Shown here in pieces: positions 8,345-16,406 of a stretch of DNA of 64,000 bases (position 1 is its first letter; each line of letters starts with the position of its first letter). Position numbers and translations under genes: made by a program. Location: positions 141,858-205,857 of the forward strand of contig PLYA01000036.1 of NCBI GenBank assembly GCA_003153315.1. The letters run 5' to 3'. The notes under the pieces were generated by a model, which had not been told where the DNA came from, did no database searches, and saw only the letters and a list, made by a program, of their open reading frames with translations. The stretch comes from Bacteroidota bacterium (lineage in GTDB: Bacteria > Bacteroidota > Bacteroidia > B-17B0 > Aurantibacillaceae).

Positions 8345-9244
8345 ATGGCACGCAAACGCAAAACCCTAAAGGAAAAAGCAGCTGCAAAAAAAGCCGCTAA
8401 TCCAAACGCAAGAACAAGTTCAACTTCCGAAACAGGTCACGCCAAAAACGTAGCCCATTTCGCAACTCTTATTACTTATAGTACAAGTTATGGTACAACC
8501 TATAACCCAAGTGCAACCGCTATAAAACTCCCTGCATTAAATACCACACTTACAAATTCACAAACCGCACTCACCAATGCTATTAATGATAGTACTGCAA
8601 ACACCACCGCCATCAATGCCCGTGTAGCCGCATTCCTCAATATCAAAAAACTCGCCACACGTATGTTAGCCGCGCTAAACGGCGCAGGTGCAACCACTTC
8701 ACAAATAGCCAATGCAAAAACCATTAACCGCAAAATACAAGGCAGCCGAGCCAAATTAACTCCCGTTCCTACTACAACCACTACCCCAACAACAGGTACT
8801 ACCCCAACGCCAACTACAACTCCTACAAATACAACCACTACTACCACACCTCCCGCTCCCGAAAGAACAACACCAACCACAACTCCTGTTACACCTCATA
8901 CCGTTTCCACTTCTCAACAAAGTTTCGACCAATTAATCCAACACATGCAAGCATTTATTGCCCTCTTAACAACCATACCAACCTACAATCCCAACGAAGT
9001 TGACTTAAAAGTAGCTGCCCTAAACACCTATTTAGGTACTCTCAACACAACCAACAACGCAGCCGTAACTGCCCATACCAAACTGGCAAATACCCTCATT
9101 GCTCGTAATAAAGTACTCTACACACCCATCACAGGTCTTTGCGCAATAGCTCAGGAAGCCAAAAACTACATCAAATCTGTTTACGGAGCTACTGCCCCCG
9201 AGTACAAACAGGTTCGCGCACTCCAATTTAAAGTAGTTACATAG
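8345..9244 (+). CDS. Orphan protein A (array-associated, Ala/Thr-rich)
   Basis: 299 aa with no signal peptide. It starts with a very basic stretch ('MARKRKTLKEKAAAKK'). Two helical domains of similar design flank a Thr/Pro linker (about residues 140-180, long runs of Thr and Pro). Both domains contain 'YNP...LKxxALNTxL' and end near 'SRAKL' / 'VRALQFKV', so the protein looks internally duplicated. The second ends 'KNYIKSVYGATAPEYKQ', which I believe is seen in other Bacteroidota hypothetical proteins. The gene is GC-richer than its neighbours (31 of 60 bases G/C in the line from 8641). A 21-bp array begins ~75 bases after its stop. Function unknown. Confidence 0.8.
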   Translation: MARKRKTLKEKAAAKKAANPNARTSSTSETGHAKNVAHFATLITYSTSYGTTYNPSATAIKLPALNTTLTNSQTALTNAINDSTANTTAINARVAAFLNIKKLATRMLAALNGAGATTSQIANAKTINRKIQGSRAKLTPVPTTTTTPTTGTTPTPTTTPTNTTTTTTPPAPERTTPTTTPVTPHTVSTSQQSFDQLIQHMQAFIALLTTIPTYNPNEVDLKVAALNTYLGTLNTTNNAAVTAHTKLANTLIARNKVLYTPITGLCAIAQEAKNYIKSVYGATAPEYKQVRALQFKVVT

Positions 9245-9257
9245 TCAAATTCCTCAA

Positions 9258-9305
9258 GCCCCCTCTCAAGTCCCTCTCCTTTGGAGAGGGATTTAGGGTG
9301 AGGCT
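9258..9305. repeat. Intergenic palindromic repeat 'CCCTCTCC...GGAGAGGG'
   Basis: The hairpin CCCTCTCC-ttt-GGAGAGGG is followed by ATTTAGGGTGAGGC. This block is of a kind common between genes in many bacterial genomes. It has no T run, so it is not a clear terminator for the gene ending at 9244. Confidence 0.7.
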
Positions 9306-9319
9306 GGGTAAAGTCGACT

Positions 9320-9613
9320 CCGGCAAGTATAAAACAACCTCCTACAAGTTCAATATAAGCGCCTGCAAGTATAAAACTATCACCTGCAAGTTCAATATAA
9401 GTACCTGCAAATATAAAATTACCTCCTGCAAGTTCAGTATAAGCACCTGCAACTATAAAACTACCACCTGCCAAAACAATATAGGCTCCTGCTAAACCAA
9501 AACTACCGCCTGCCAAAGTAATATAACCACCTGCAAGTATAATAGTAGCTCCTGCCAAACCAATACAGGCTCCTGCAACTTCAATATTGCCTACTGCAAC
9601 CTCAAATATTTTT
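9320..9613. repeat. 21-bp tandem array 2
   Basis: Fourteen consecutive 21-bp units with no indel, starting at 9320 and stepping by 21. Most begin CCTGC. Two unit types alternate in the left part (one containing AAGTATAAAACTA, the other AAGTTCAATATAAG), giving a 42-bp higher-order period. Unlike the other arrays there is no clear palindrome in the unit. Because 21 is a multiple of 3, a minus-strand frame stays open through it; I regard that as a by-product. The array lies between orphan protein A and glmM. Confidence 0.9.
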
Positions 9614-9670
9614 TAAACAAATAATATGTTATGTGTTGAGAAAAAATAAAGCATATCCGTTAAGTATGGT

Positions 9671-9678
9671 TAATTTTG
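9671..9678 (+). promoter_or_regulatory. Probable -7 element of glmM
   Basis: TAATTTTG matches the Bacteroidota TAnnTTTG element, 19 bases before the GTG start. I find no TTTG at the -33 position. Confidence 0.5.
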
Positions 9679-9697
9679 TAGAAACAATTTTAATACG

Positions 9698-11101
9698 GTG
9701 ACTTTAATAAAATCTATTTCAGGAATACGGGGAACCATTGGTGGCATTGCGGGAGAGGGACTAACTCCACCCGATATAGTAAAGTATGCCTCTGCTTACG
9801 GAACCTGGTTGAAACAACAACATAAAGAACCGGTTAGTGTTATAATTGGCAGAGATGCCCGCATTTCAGGCGAAATGGTTAACCAATTGGTTCAGTCAAC
9901 TTTATCTGCTTTGGGTATTGATTGCGTGGATATTGGCCTATCAACTACCCCAACAGTTGAAATTGGTGTCACCGAATTAAAAACACAAGGTGGTATTATT
10001 ATAACCGCCAGTCATAATCCTAAACAATGGAATGCCTTAAAACTTCTGAATGATAAGGGGGAATTTATAAATGAAACAGATGGTGCTAAAGTACTTGCCA
10101 TTGCTGAAGCGGGAGATTTTAGTTTTGCCGATGTAAACCATTTAGGGAAAATTTCCCAGCGTACGGATTTATTAAAATTACACATCAATAAGATTTTAAA
10201 ATTGCCTTATGTGGATGTAAAGACTATTAAGGCTAAAAAATTTACAGTGGTATTAGATGCCATAAACTCAAGCGGAGGTATAGCTGTGCCCATGTTACTG
10301 GAAGCTTTGGGTGTTAGCGAAATCATTAAAATTCATTGTGAGCCGGATGGGCAGTTTGCTCATAACCCCGAACCATTGCCTGAAAACTTACGTGATTTAT
10401 CTAAAGCCGTTACAAAAAATAAAGCTCACTTAGGTATTTCTGTCGACCCGGATGTTGACCGCCTTGCACTGGTTTGCGAAGATGGAGAAATGTTTGGCGA
10501 AGAATATACTTTGGTAGCCATTGCCGATTATGTTATTAGACATCATAAAAAAGCAAACACGGTTTCTAACCTTTCGTCCACTCGTGCTTTGCGCGATGTT
10601 ACGGAAAAAGCAGGCGGAAAATACGCCGCATCTGCTGTGGGCGAAGTAAACGTGGTTACTTTAATGAAAGAAACAAAAGCTGTTATTGGCGGCGAAGGTA
10701 ACGGCGGTGTTATTTTACCCGAACTGCATTATGGGCGGGATGCTTTGGTTGGCATCGCTTTGTTTTTAAGCCATCTGGCAAAGTTTGGCAAATCAACTTC
10801 TGTGTTGCGAAGTACTTATCCGGATTATTATATCTCAAAAAATAAAATTGAACTTACTCCCGAAGTGGATGTAGATTATATCCTTGAAAAGATAAAAGTA
10901 AAATACAAAAAGCAACCCGTTAATACAATAGATGGTGTTAAAATAGAATTTGATAAAGGGTGGGTTCATCTACGTAAATCAAACACGGAGCCTATTATCC
11001 GTATATATTCTGAAAGTGATAGCATGGCAACCTCCGAGAATCTTGCCAAGAAAATAATTCAGGACATAAAAGAATTAATTAAAGAAAGCCAGATGGCATG
11101 A
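9698..11101 (+). CDS. glmM: Phosphoglucosamine mutase
   Basis: Phosphohexomutase converting glucosamine-6-phosphate to glucosamine-1-phosphate for UDP-GlcNAc. The phosphoserine loop 'TASHNP' has Ser105, the metal loop 'DPDVDRL' lies at 250-256, the sugar-binding 'GGEGNGGVI' is present and the phosphate-binding 'RKSNTEPIIR' is at the C-terminus. All four domains are present (467 aa). It starts at GTG. A phosphomannomutase/phosphoglucomutase activity is possible from sequence alone, but the coupled GlmU-like gene favours the glucosamine role. The next gene's start overlaps the stop (ATGA). Confidence 0.88.
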   Translation: MTLIKSISGIRGTIGGIAGEGLTPPDIVKYASAYGTWLKQQHKEPVSVIIGRDARISGEMVNQLVQSTLSALGIDCVDIGLSTTPTVEIGVTELKTQGGIIITASHNPKQWNALKLLNDKGEFINETDGAKVLAIAEAGDFSFADVNHLGKISQRTDLLKLHINKILKLPYVDVKTIKAKKFTVVLDAINSSGGIAVPMLLEALGVSEIIKIHCEPDGQFAHNPEPLPENLRDLSKAVTKNKAHLGISVDPDVDRLALVCEDGEMFGEEYTLVAIADYVIRHHKKANTVSNLSSTRALRDVTEKAGGKYAASAVGEVNVVTLMKETKAVIGGEGNGGVILPELHYGRDALVGIALFLSHLAKFGKSTSVLRSTYPDYYISKNKIELTPEVDVDYILEKIKVKYKKQPVNTIDGVKIEFDKGWVHLRKSNTEPIIRIYSESDSMATSENLAKKIIQDIKELIKESQMA

Positions 11102-12270
11102 TGAACTACGTTTTGTTTGACGACTCCAGCTGGAGCGATTTGTTGCCACTTACTTTTACACGGCCTGCCTGCGAAATAAGAATCGGTATCCTTACTATTA
11201 AAGAAAAGTGGGAGTTTTTGTTTAAAAAAGATTTCTCTTACAAAACACAAAACTACTTATCGGTTAAATTTCCTTTTAAGATAAAAGAAAAGTACGCTAC
11301 TCTATTTATAAATGGAAGGGTTTGTCCTGATGAAACTTTGTTTCGTGAAATAAAAAAGCTGAAAATGTTTCAGGTACTTTACTTGGGTAACATTCCTTTG
11401 GCTTATTGCGGAGATACTGATAGCGGTGAGTTTCACAACAATTTTACAAAGATATATTCTAAAAGTAAGCCCACTATTATACAGTATCCCTGGGATATAT
11501 TTACCAAGAATGAAAACCAGCTTATCTTCGATTATATTCTCCTTACTGAAGGAAGAAAATCAAAAGCACTTTCAAAAAGTAATACCATAGTAGGTAAAGG
11601 AAAAGTATTTATTGAAAACGGGGCAAGCGTTGAATGTGCCACCATCAATCCGCTTGGCGGATTTGTTTACATAAGTAAGGATGCAATCATTATGGAGGGC
11701 TGTAATATTCGCGGAAGCTTTTCTTTAGGAGAACACAGCGAATTAAAAATGGGCGCAAAAATATATGGGGCTACAACTATTGGTCCGTATAGTAAAGTGG
11801 GTGGTGAGATAAACAATTCCATAATTTTTGGATACAGTAACAAAGGGCACGATGGCTTTTTAGGAAACTCTGTTTTAGGCGAATGGTGTAATTTGGGTGC
11901 TGACACCAACAACTCTAACTTAAAGAATAATTATGCTGATGTGAAGGCATTTAATTATACTAAACATAAAATGATTAATACCAGCTTACAATTTTGTGGT
12001 TTGATTATGGGTGACCATAGCAAAACAGGTATTAATACCATGTTGAACACAGGTACTGTTATAGGTATAAATGCCAATGTTTTTGGAGGCGGATTTACTG
12101 CCACACACATTCCTTCTTTCTCTTGGGGTGGGGCAGATAAACTTGACAAATACGAGCTGTCAAAGGCTTTTGAGGTTGCTGAAAGGGTAATGCAGCGCAG
12201 AGGAATAACTTTGACCGATACAGATAAAAAAATACTGTCTGAGGTTTTTAAGAACACTCATCATTCTTAA
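11101..12270 (+). CDS. GlmU-like sugar nucleotidyltransferase family protein
   Basis: About 389 aa. The N-terminal part starts 'MNYVLFDDSSW' with 'LLPLTFTRPACEIRIG', as in the Bacteroidota GlmU-like family. The C-terminal half is a left-handed beta helix (hexapeptide repeats, about residues 150-340). Two ATG codons exist (11098 and 11101); the second matches the family start and overlaps the glmM TGA. The nucleotidyltransferase signature of classical GlmU (LAAGxGTRM) is absent, so the exact reaction is uncertain. Operon position says it acts with the mutase in making UDP-amino sugars. Confidence 0.85.
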   Translation: MNYVLFDDSSWSDLLPLTFTRPACEIRIGILTIKEKWEFLFKKDFSYKTQNYLSVKFPFKIKEKYATLFINGRVCPDETLFREIKKLKMFQVLYLGNIPLAYCGDTDSGEFHNNFTKIYSKSKPTIIQYPWDIFTKNENQLIFDYILLTEGRKSKALSKSNTIVGKGKVFIENGASVECATINPLGGFVYISKDAIIMEGCNIRGSFSLGEHSELKMGAKIYGATTIGPYSKVGGEINNSIIFGYSNKGHDGFLGNSVLGEWCNLGADTNNSNLKNNYADVKAFNYTKHKMINTSLQFCGLIMGDHSKTGINTMLNTGTVIGINANVFGGGFTATHIPSFSWGGADKLDKYELSKAFEVAERVMQRRGITLTDTDKKILSEVFKNTHHS

Positions 12271-12281
12271 CACTATGAAAT

Positions 12282-12323
12282 AAAAAAACACCTAATCACA
12301 TAATAGCGATTAAGTGTTTTTTT
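12282..12323. terminator. Bidirectional terminator
   Basis: AAACACCTAATC and GATTAAGTGTTT form a 12-bp stem with one G-T pair, flanked by an A run on the left and a T run on the right. It lies between the converging GlmU-like and SiaC genes and can serve both. Confidence 0.85.
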
Positions 12324-12344
12324 ATAATTCTTGTTAAAAAGAAA

Positions 12345-12725
12345 TTACTCGGCTACCTGAACCATTTTAAATGGTACGCTGATAATAGCTTGGTAATCTT
12401 CACCAGCTTCCAGCATATCTTCATCATCTTCTTCATAATGCCAGTTAATCGTTACCGAACTGCCGCCTTTATGTATAGCTTCTAATTTTTTAAACACATC
12501 TAAAATACATTTAGAAGAACTTGTATTAAAATACTCCAACTGCACATTTACTGTTGTAGCCGGTTTTGGGCTTAAACCATATTTCTCCAGGTTATCTACC
12601 AATGGCTTATAAAACTCAATTGAGTTTTCGGGTATTGAACGACCTTTAATTTCTAATACACCACTTCCTAAATCAAAATTAATTGTGGGTGTTTTTGGTG
12701 TTCCTTCAAGTGTGAACTTTTCCAT
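12345..12725 (-). CDS. siaC: SiaC family regulatory phosphoprotein (DUF1987)
   Basis: 126 aa. The N-terminal 'GTPKTPTINFDLGSGVLEIKG' style strand pair and 'YFNTSSSKCILDVFKKLE' helix are the family signature; the Thr/Ser of 'NTSSSK' is the region phosphorylated in Pseudomonas SiaC. There SiaC switches between binding the kinase SiaB and activating a diguanylate cyclase. The SiaB-like gene lies 7 bases upstream, forming the expected pair. No SiaA phosphatase or SiaD cyclase is seen nearby. Confidence 0.85.
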   Translation of the reverse strand: MEKFTLEGTPKTPTINFDLGSGVLEIKGRSIPENSIEFYKPLVDNLEKYGLSPKPATTVNVQLEYFNTSSSKCILDVFKKLEAIHKGGSSVTINWHYEEDDEDMLEAGEDYQAIISVPFKMVQVAE

Positions 12726-12732
12726 AGTTGCT

Positions 12733-13287
12733 TTATTGTTGGTTTAGCGTTACTTTTATATTTAAACTAAAAAAAGATACTTTTTCGTCAATGGGTTGAA
12801 AGGTATAGTGTAGTTTTTGACCTGTTTTTCGCGCAATATCAACCATTCCTAAACCTCCGCCACCTTTTAGCGACATTTCTCCGTTATTTAATATCTGTTT
12901 GTAATAATCTTTTAATTCTTCTTTTGATAATGAGTTTACTTCATCTAACCTGTTTTTTAAACCCGTTACATTTTCGTTTAAGATATAATTGCCTGTAATT
13001 ACATTATAAGCTCCGTCCAGTTTTCCTATCATAAATATGGCCGAACGCCCATGTTCTCCGCCATCAACAGGAGCTTCATCCATGTGATGATACAAGTTTT
13101 GCAAGCATTCTACCAAAACATTGTAGACCTTTTTCTTCGTTTTAGGCTCCTCCTGAAAGTTATCCATTTTGCTTTCCATAATCTGCAAAATAGAAGTTAA
13201 CAAATCAGATGTGATGTCGCCTTTAAAAGAGAGCAGTATGTTATTACGCTCCATTTTATCATAGAAATCAAAGAGGTCTAACATCAT
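12733..13287 (-). CDS. siaB: SiaB family protein kinase
   Basis: 184 aa. Begins 'MLDLFDFYDKMERNNILLSF' and holds a HATPase-like core: 'VLVECLQNLYHHMD' (N box), then 'KGGGGLGMVDIARKTG' (G-rich lid). It is the kinase of the SiaABCD partner-switching module and should phosphorylate the SiaC protein encoded 7 bases downstream. It starts at one of two adjacent ATGs (13287 or 13284). The role here (surface behaviour or biofilm control) is inferred from Pseudomonas. Confidence 0.85.
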   Translation of the reverse strand: MMLDLFDFYDKMERNNILLSFKGDITSDLLTSILQIMESKMDNFQEEPKTKKKVYNVLVECLQNLYHHMDEAPVDGGEHGRSAIFMIGKLDGAYNVITGNYILNENVTGLKNRLDEVNSLSKEELKDYYKQILNNGEMSLKGGGGLGMVDIARKTGQKLHYTFQPIDEKVSFFSLNIKVTLNQQ

Positions 13288-13355
13288 AGGTTTTAAAATC
13301 TGAACAAAAATAATAATTAGTTTAAATAAACCAACATTTATTTTTTTGGCGCAAA

Positions 13356-14603
13356 CTACTCTTCCTTAAAGGGATTCCTTGGTATCCACTCGGTTGGTTG
13401 TAAAAAACTCATAAAGGGATTTAAAACTACTTTGCTTACCGTATTCTGCGGTTTTATGTAACAAACCAACTCGTGCGCTTTTGCTCCAACGGTGCTTTTA
13501 ATTTCAGAGGCTGTTCTTCCTAGATTAAGATGTTTCTTTTTATGAATAATAGTCAGTTCTATAAAATGATAAAGAATATTCTGATACAACTCAAACTCTT
13601 TATTCGCCTCGTAATCTATCCCTATGCAATGAGCTTCTAATGTATCATCGTTGGGTAAATAATAACCGGAATCAAAAGCAACGAGTTTGTTTCCGACAAA
13701 ATAACCCGTAACAAAAAAGGCATCGACAAAGCCCTTCTTCATTTCATAATAATAATCGGGAGCAAGCTTTACCAGCTTAAACTTGGCTTTATTAAATACG
13801 TTCTCATACAAAGTATATATTTCTTTATTATACAACTTCACTTCTTCTACACTAAGGTCTTTCTTAACTACAGAGGCTCCATCCTTAAAAATATGTTTTG
13901 CTCGGTTTCTGTATTTTTTAGCAAACAAGGCTATGTAATCGTTTATATCATACAGGGTTTGGGGTATATCAATCAGCATGTTTGGTTCAACCGTAAACTG
14001 TATGAATTTATTTTGTTCCAGTATTTTTTCTTTAGGAAGCTGATGAGCATAAAAGTCTTTTATGAGCGTGGCAGAAATAGTGCCACGTAGTTTTTCTTCT
14101 TTAGATACTACATGAGTAATTTTTTCTAACAGAAAAAATGCTTCTTCTCTTTTTATACTATTTGCATACGCAAAGCAATGTTCGCCGCTAATAAAATTGT
14201 TGCCGCAGGTAACCAGACGCATTATCACATGGTCTTTGTATTTATCTATATACTTATCAAACAGCTTTAGCCGGCTTGTGGTCAAATCTGTTATTTGTGA
14301 TTCTACCAATTCACCAAATACATCGGCCGTAAAATCAATCACCTGAAAGCAACAGACAAATACAGGCTTTTTGTCTTTATATATAATAATATAACGGTAT
14401 GCAATGTTTGACTGGTGGAGTTTTTCAATCAATTGCAGGTAATCGGTATTCAGAAAAAAATTGCTTTGTGCAAGCACTTCATTCCAAGCAAGTTTATCTA
14501 CCTCCAACATGCTTTCATAAAATGTAAAGGCATAATTGCCATACAATTTGCGCTGCGGTTTTTTGCGCAAATATTCTTTATGTTTTTCACAAAAAGTAAT
14601 CAC
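13356..14603 (-). CDS. GNAT/FemAB-like acyltransferase family protein
   Basis: 415 aa, GTG start. The C-terminal half has the pattern of the peptidoglycan-synthesis/GNAT-like family (COG3146 type): 'GYFVGNKLVAFDSGYYLPND', 'AHCIGIDYEAN', 'LNLGRTASEIKSTVGA'. No signal peptide or membrane segment. It lies 68 bases upstream of siaB on the same strand and may be co-transcribed with the Sia pair. Substrate unknown. Confidence 0.65.
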   Translation of the reverse strand: MITFCEKHKEYLRKKPQRKLYGNYAFTFYESMLEVDKLAWNEVLAQSNFFLNTDYLQLIEKLHQSNIAYRYIIIYKDKKPVFVCCFQVIDFTADVFGELVESQITDLTTSRLKLFDKYIDKYKDHVIMRLVTCGNNFISGEHCFAYANSIKREEAFFLLEKITHVVSKEEKLRGTISATLIKDFYAHQLPKEKILEQNKFIQFTVEPNMLIDIPQTLYDINDYIALFAKKYRNRAKHIFKDGASVVKKDLSVEEVKLYNKEIYTLYENVFNKAKFKLVKLAPDYYYEMKKGFVDAFFVTGYFVGNKLVAFDSGYYLPNDDTLEAHCIGIDYEANKEFELYQNILYHFIELTIIHKKKHLNLGRTASEIKSTVGAKAHELVCYIKPQNTVSKVVLNPFMSFLQPTEWIPRNPFKEE

Positions 14604-14663
14604 GGTTTAAAGGTACGTATATCCGTTAAGAATTAAGACAAGAACTATATGTATTAAATTGTT

Positions 14664-14671
14664 TAATTTTG
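14664..14671 (+). promoter_or_regulatory. Probable -7 element of the thioesterase gene
   Basis: TAATTTTG, 13 bases before the first ATG, matches TAnnTTTG and implies a very short leader. No clear -33 TTTG is seen. Confidence 0.5.
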
Positions 14672-14684
14672 TTTTTAGTAAATA

Positions 14685-15113
14685 ATGCTTATGCACGAAG
14701 AACAATACAAGACCCCACAACAAGTATTAGACACGATGTTGGAACGGGATGCCTTTTCTAAATGGATGGGCCTGCAAATAGATGAGGTAGGTATTGGTTA
14801 TTGCAAACTGCATTATGTGGTGAAGGATGAAATGTTGAATGGTTTTTCCAGCATACATGGGGGTATTTTGTTTTCGGCGGCAGATTCTGCTTTTGCCTTT
14901 GCCTGCAACTCGCATGGTATTTTTGCGGTTGCTTTAGATGTTTCTATAAGCTTTGCAAGGCCTGCTAAAACCGGAGATTTATTAGTTGTAGAAGCCAAAG
15001 AAATTTACTTAGGAAAAAAAACAGGCATCTATGATATTAAAACTACCAACGAAAAAGGCGAACTTGTGGCTTTGTTTAAAGGCACGGCTTACCGCACATC
15101 AACTAAAGTTTAG
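14685..15113 (+). CDS. PaaI-family hotdog thioesterase
   Basis: 142 aa with the hotdog signature 'SIHGGILFSAADSAFAFACN' in two adjoining parts: the His-Gly-Gly turn and the catalytic Asp in 'AADSAF'. 'VSFARPAKTGDLLVVEA'-like strands follow. It hydrolyses aromatic or fatty acyl-CoA thioesters. The phenylacetate role of PaaI is not supported by neighbours, so I leave the symbol open. ATGs at 14685 and 14691 are both possible starts. Confidence 0.85.
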   Translation: MLMHEEQYKTPQQVLDTMLERDAFSKWMGLQIDEVGIGYCKLHYVVKDEMLNGFSSIHGGILFSAADSAFAFACNSHGIFAVALDVSISFARPAKTGDLLVVEAKEIYLGKKTGIYDIKTTNEKGELVALFKGTAYRTSTKV

Positions 15114-15124
15114 AAGTTTTTAAG

Positions 15125-15197
15125 TCGGGCTGACGTGACTCGAACACGCGACCCCTAGCACCCCATGCTAGTACACTACCAACTGTGCTACAGCCCG
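15125..15197 (-). tRNA. tRNA-Pro (GGG anticodon)
   Basis: The reverse strand folds as a full 73-base tRNA: acceptor CGGGCTG / CAGCCCG, D arm GCAC / GTGT, anticodon stem CTAGC / GCTAG with loop ATGGGGT (anticodon GGG, G37), T arm GCGTG / CACGT with TTCGAGT, discriminator A. CCA is not encoded. Confidence 0.95.
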
Positions 15198-15244
15198 ATT
15201 TATAATGTGTGCGCAAAAATAATACTTTTTTTAAAAGGAGTCTT

Positions 15245-15862
15245 TTACTTTACAATAAGCTTTTGGTTATTCAGCTCATCATTAGAGGAACCAACGACAT
15301 GATAGGTTCCTTCGGAAACCGAGGGGGTCATATCTTGAGTTTTTAAAGAATTCTTTTTAGGATTTATGGCTACCATCGTATAATAATCGTTTCCGTTTAC
15401 ATCACGCAAAACCAATAAAGTTTCATTCTTACTATTGCTTATTGAAGTTTCGGGTTTTTTATTTAATACATCTGGATTGCTTGCTGCCTGCTCTTCTTCC
15501 GGCTTAAAAGTAACTATTTGAGAATAGCGATAATTACCCGCTTCATCGGTTTGCTTTATGCGGTAATAAGAAACCCCATTATATGGCTGATAATCTGTTT
15601 CATAATAATCAGAATACGTTGTGCCGCTTTGTATGGCCGGTATATCAACAAGTTTGGTAAACTCTTTACCGTCTTTACTTTTTTCTATAGTAAAATATGG
15701 CCCGCCGGTTTCAACTGTGGTAGTAAACTTAATATCTAACTTAATGCCACTCTTAACTACCGTGAAATTAACCAACTCTAAGGGAACGGGTATTTCTCCG
15801 GCAGCAAAAACAGGCATGCTTAAATAAATGAAAGTAAATAAAAACAATATACTTTTTTTCAT
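15245..15862 (-). CDS. Small secreted protein with T9SS-like tail
   Basis: 205 aa. Clear signal peptide ('MKKSILFLFTFIYLSMPVFA'). The mature start 'PVPLELVNFTVVKSG' and 'YFTIEKSKDGKEF' / 'YYRIKQTDEAGNYRYS' are the familiar Bacteroidota fibronectin-like segment preceding T9SS tails. The C-terminus 'SEGTYHVVG' ... 'KLIVK' resembles the last strands of a type A sorting domain, but the usual 'YPNP' motif is missing, so the tail may be degenerate. Function unknown. Confidence 0.75.
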   Translation of the reverse strand: MKKSILFLFTFIYLSMPVFAAGEIPVPLELVNFTVVKSGIKLDIKFTTTVETGGPYFTIEKSKDGKEFTKLVDIPAIQSGTTYSDYYETDYQPYNGVSYYRIKQTDEAGNYRYSQIVTFKPEEEQAASNPDVLNKKPETSISNSKNETLLVLRDVNGNDYYTMVAINPKKNSLKTQDMTPSVSEGTYHVVGSSNDELNNQKLIVK

Positions 15863-16040
15863 TTGAAAATTTTTAATCGAGGTAAAAGTAATTTATTTTA
15901 CCACGTAATAAGGCTTATTCATCTAAAAATAATATTGGTTTAACATTAAGTTTACACAAAACATCCAAACTCTAAATAAAATAATATATGATAAAACCAA
16001 ACCTTCGTCCTTATTTATTAGTAAGGCAACAGATGAAAAT
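15863..16040. other. Gene-free stretch upstream of array 3
   Basis: AT-rich, no supportable gene. With array 3 and the 16269-16406 leader it makes a 544-bp gene-free region between two divergent genes. Confidence 0.4.
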
Positions 16041-16268
16041 ATTTGGTTGACGATGAACAATAAACCATTGACGGCACAAAACAAACCGTTAACGGCGCAA
16101 AGTAAACCGTCAACGGTACATATTATTCAGTTAACGGTGAAGGATAATCCGTTGACGGTACAAAACATTCTGTCAACGGAACAACACAAACCGTTTACGG
16201 CAGAAAATATTCAGGCAACGGAGCAAAGTAAACCGTTGACGGTACAAAATATAACACCTAACAATTAA
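16041..16268. repeat. 21-bp tandem array 3 (palindromic core)
   Basis: Nine clear 21-bp units (16059-16247, no indel) with degenerate flanking units on both sides. The core is CCGTTAACGG (perfect palindrome at 16086-16095) or close variants CCGTTGACGG and CCGTCAACGG; the other half is A-rich. A plus-strand frame is open throughout because the period is seven codons, giving a heptapeptide repeat; I do not regard it as coding. The array lies upstream of porV2. Confidence 0.9.
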
Positions 16269-16406
16269 TATAAGCGGAAACCCGGTCTCCATAATAGCAA
16301 TTTGGACTAGCCAATACCAACGAATGCTATGGTCGAATAACAATACAAATTATACTAAAACCCATGTTTATGCGTTACTGGTTAAAATTTATTAATTTTA
16401 CCTCGC

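Noticed and set aside
8500..8880. Long antisense frame opposite orphan protein A
   Set aside because: Its Val/Gly-rich low-complexity product mirrors the Thr/Pro/Ala codons of the plus strand; typical shadow.
9181..9558. Minus-strand 125-codon frame with a Gly/Ala heptad repeat across array 2
   Set aside because: Same seven-codon effect. It also runs antisense into the end of orphan protein A.
9653..14630. Shared 12-mer ATATCCGTTAAG upstream of glmM (9653) and the thioesterase (14619)
   Set aside because: Distances to the -7 boxes differ (6 against 33 bases), so a common regulatory site is not supported by two occurrences.
15125..15197. tRNA considered as an integration site for a mobile island
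   Set aside because: No integrase and no duplicated tRNA 3' end was seen nearby.
16047..16268. Plus-strand 73-codon heptapeptide frame across array 3
   Set aside because: Open only because of the repeat period; no supporting signal.
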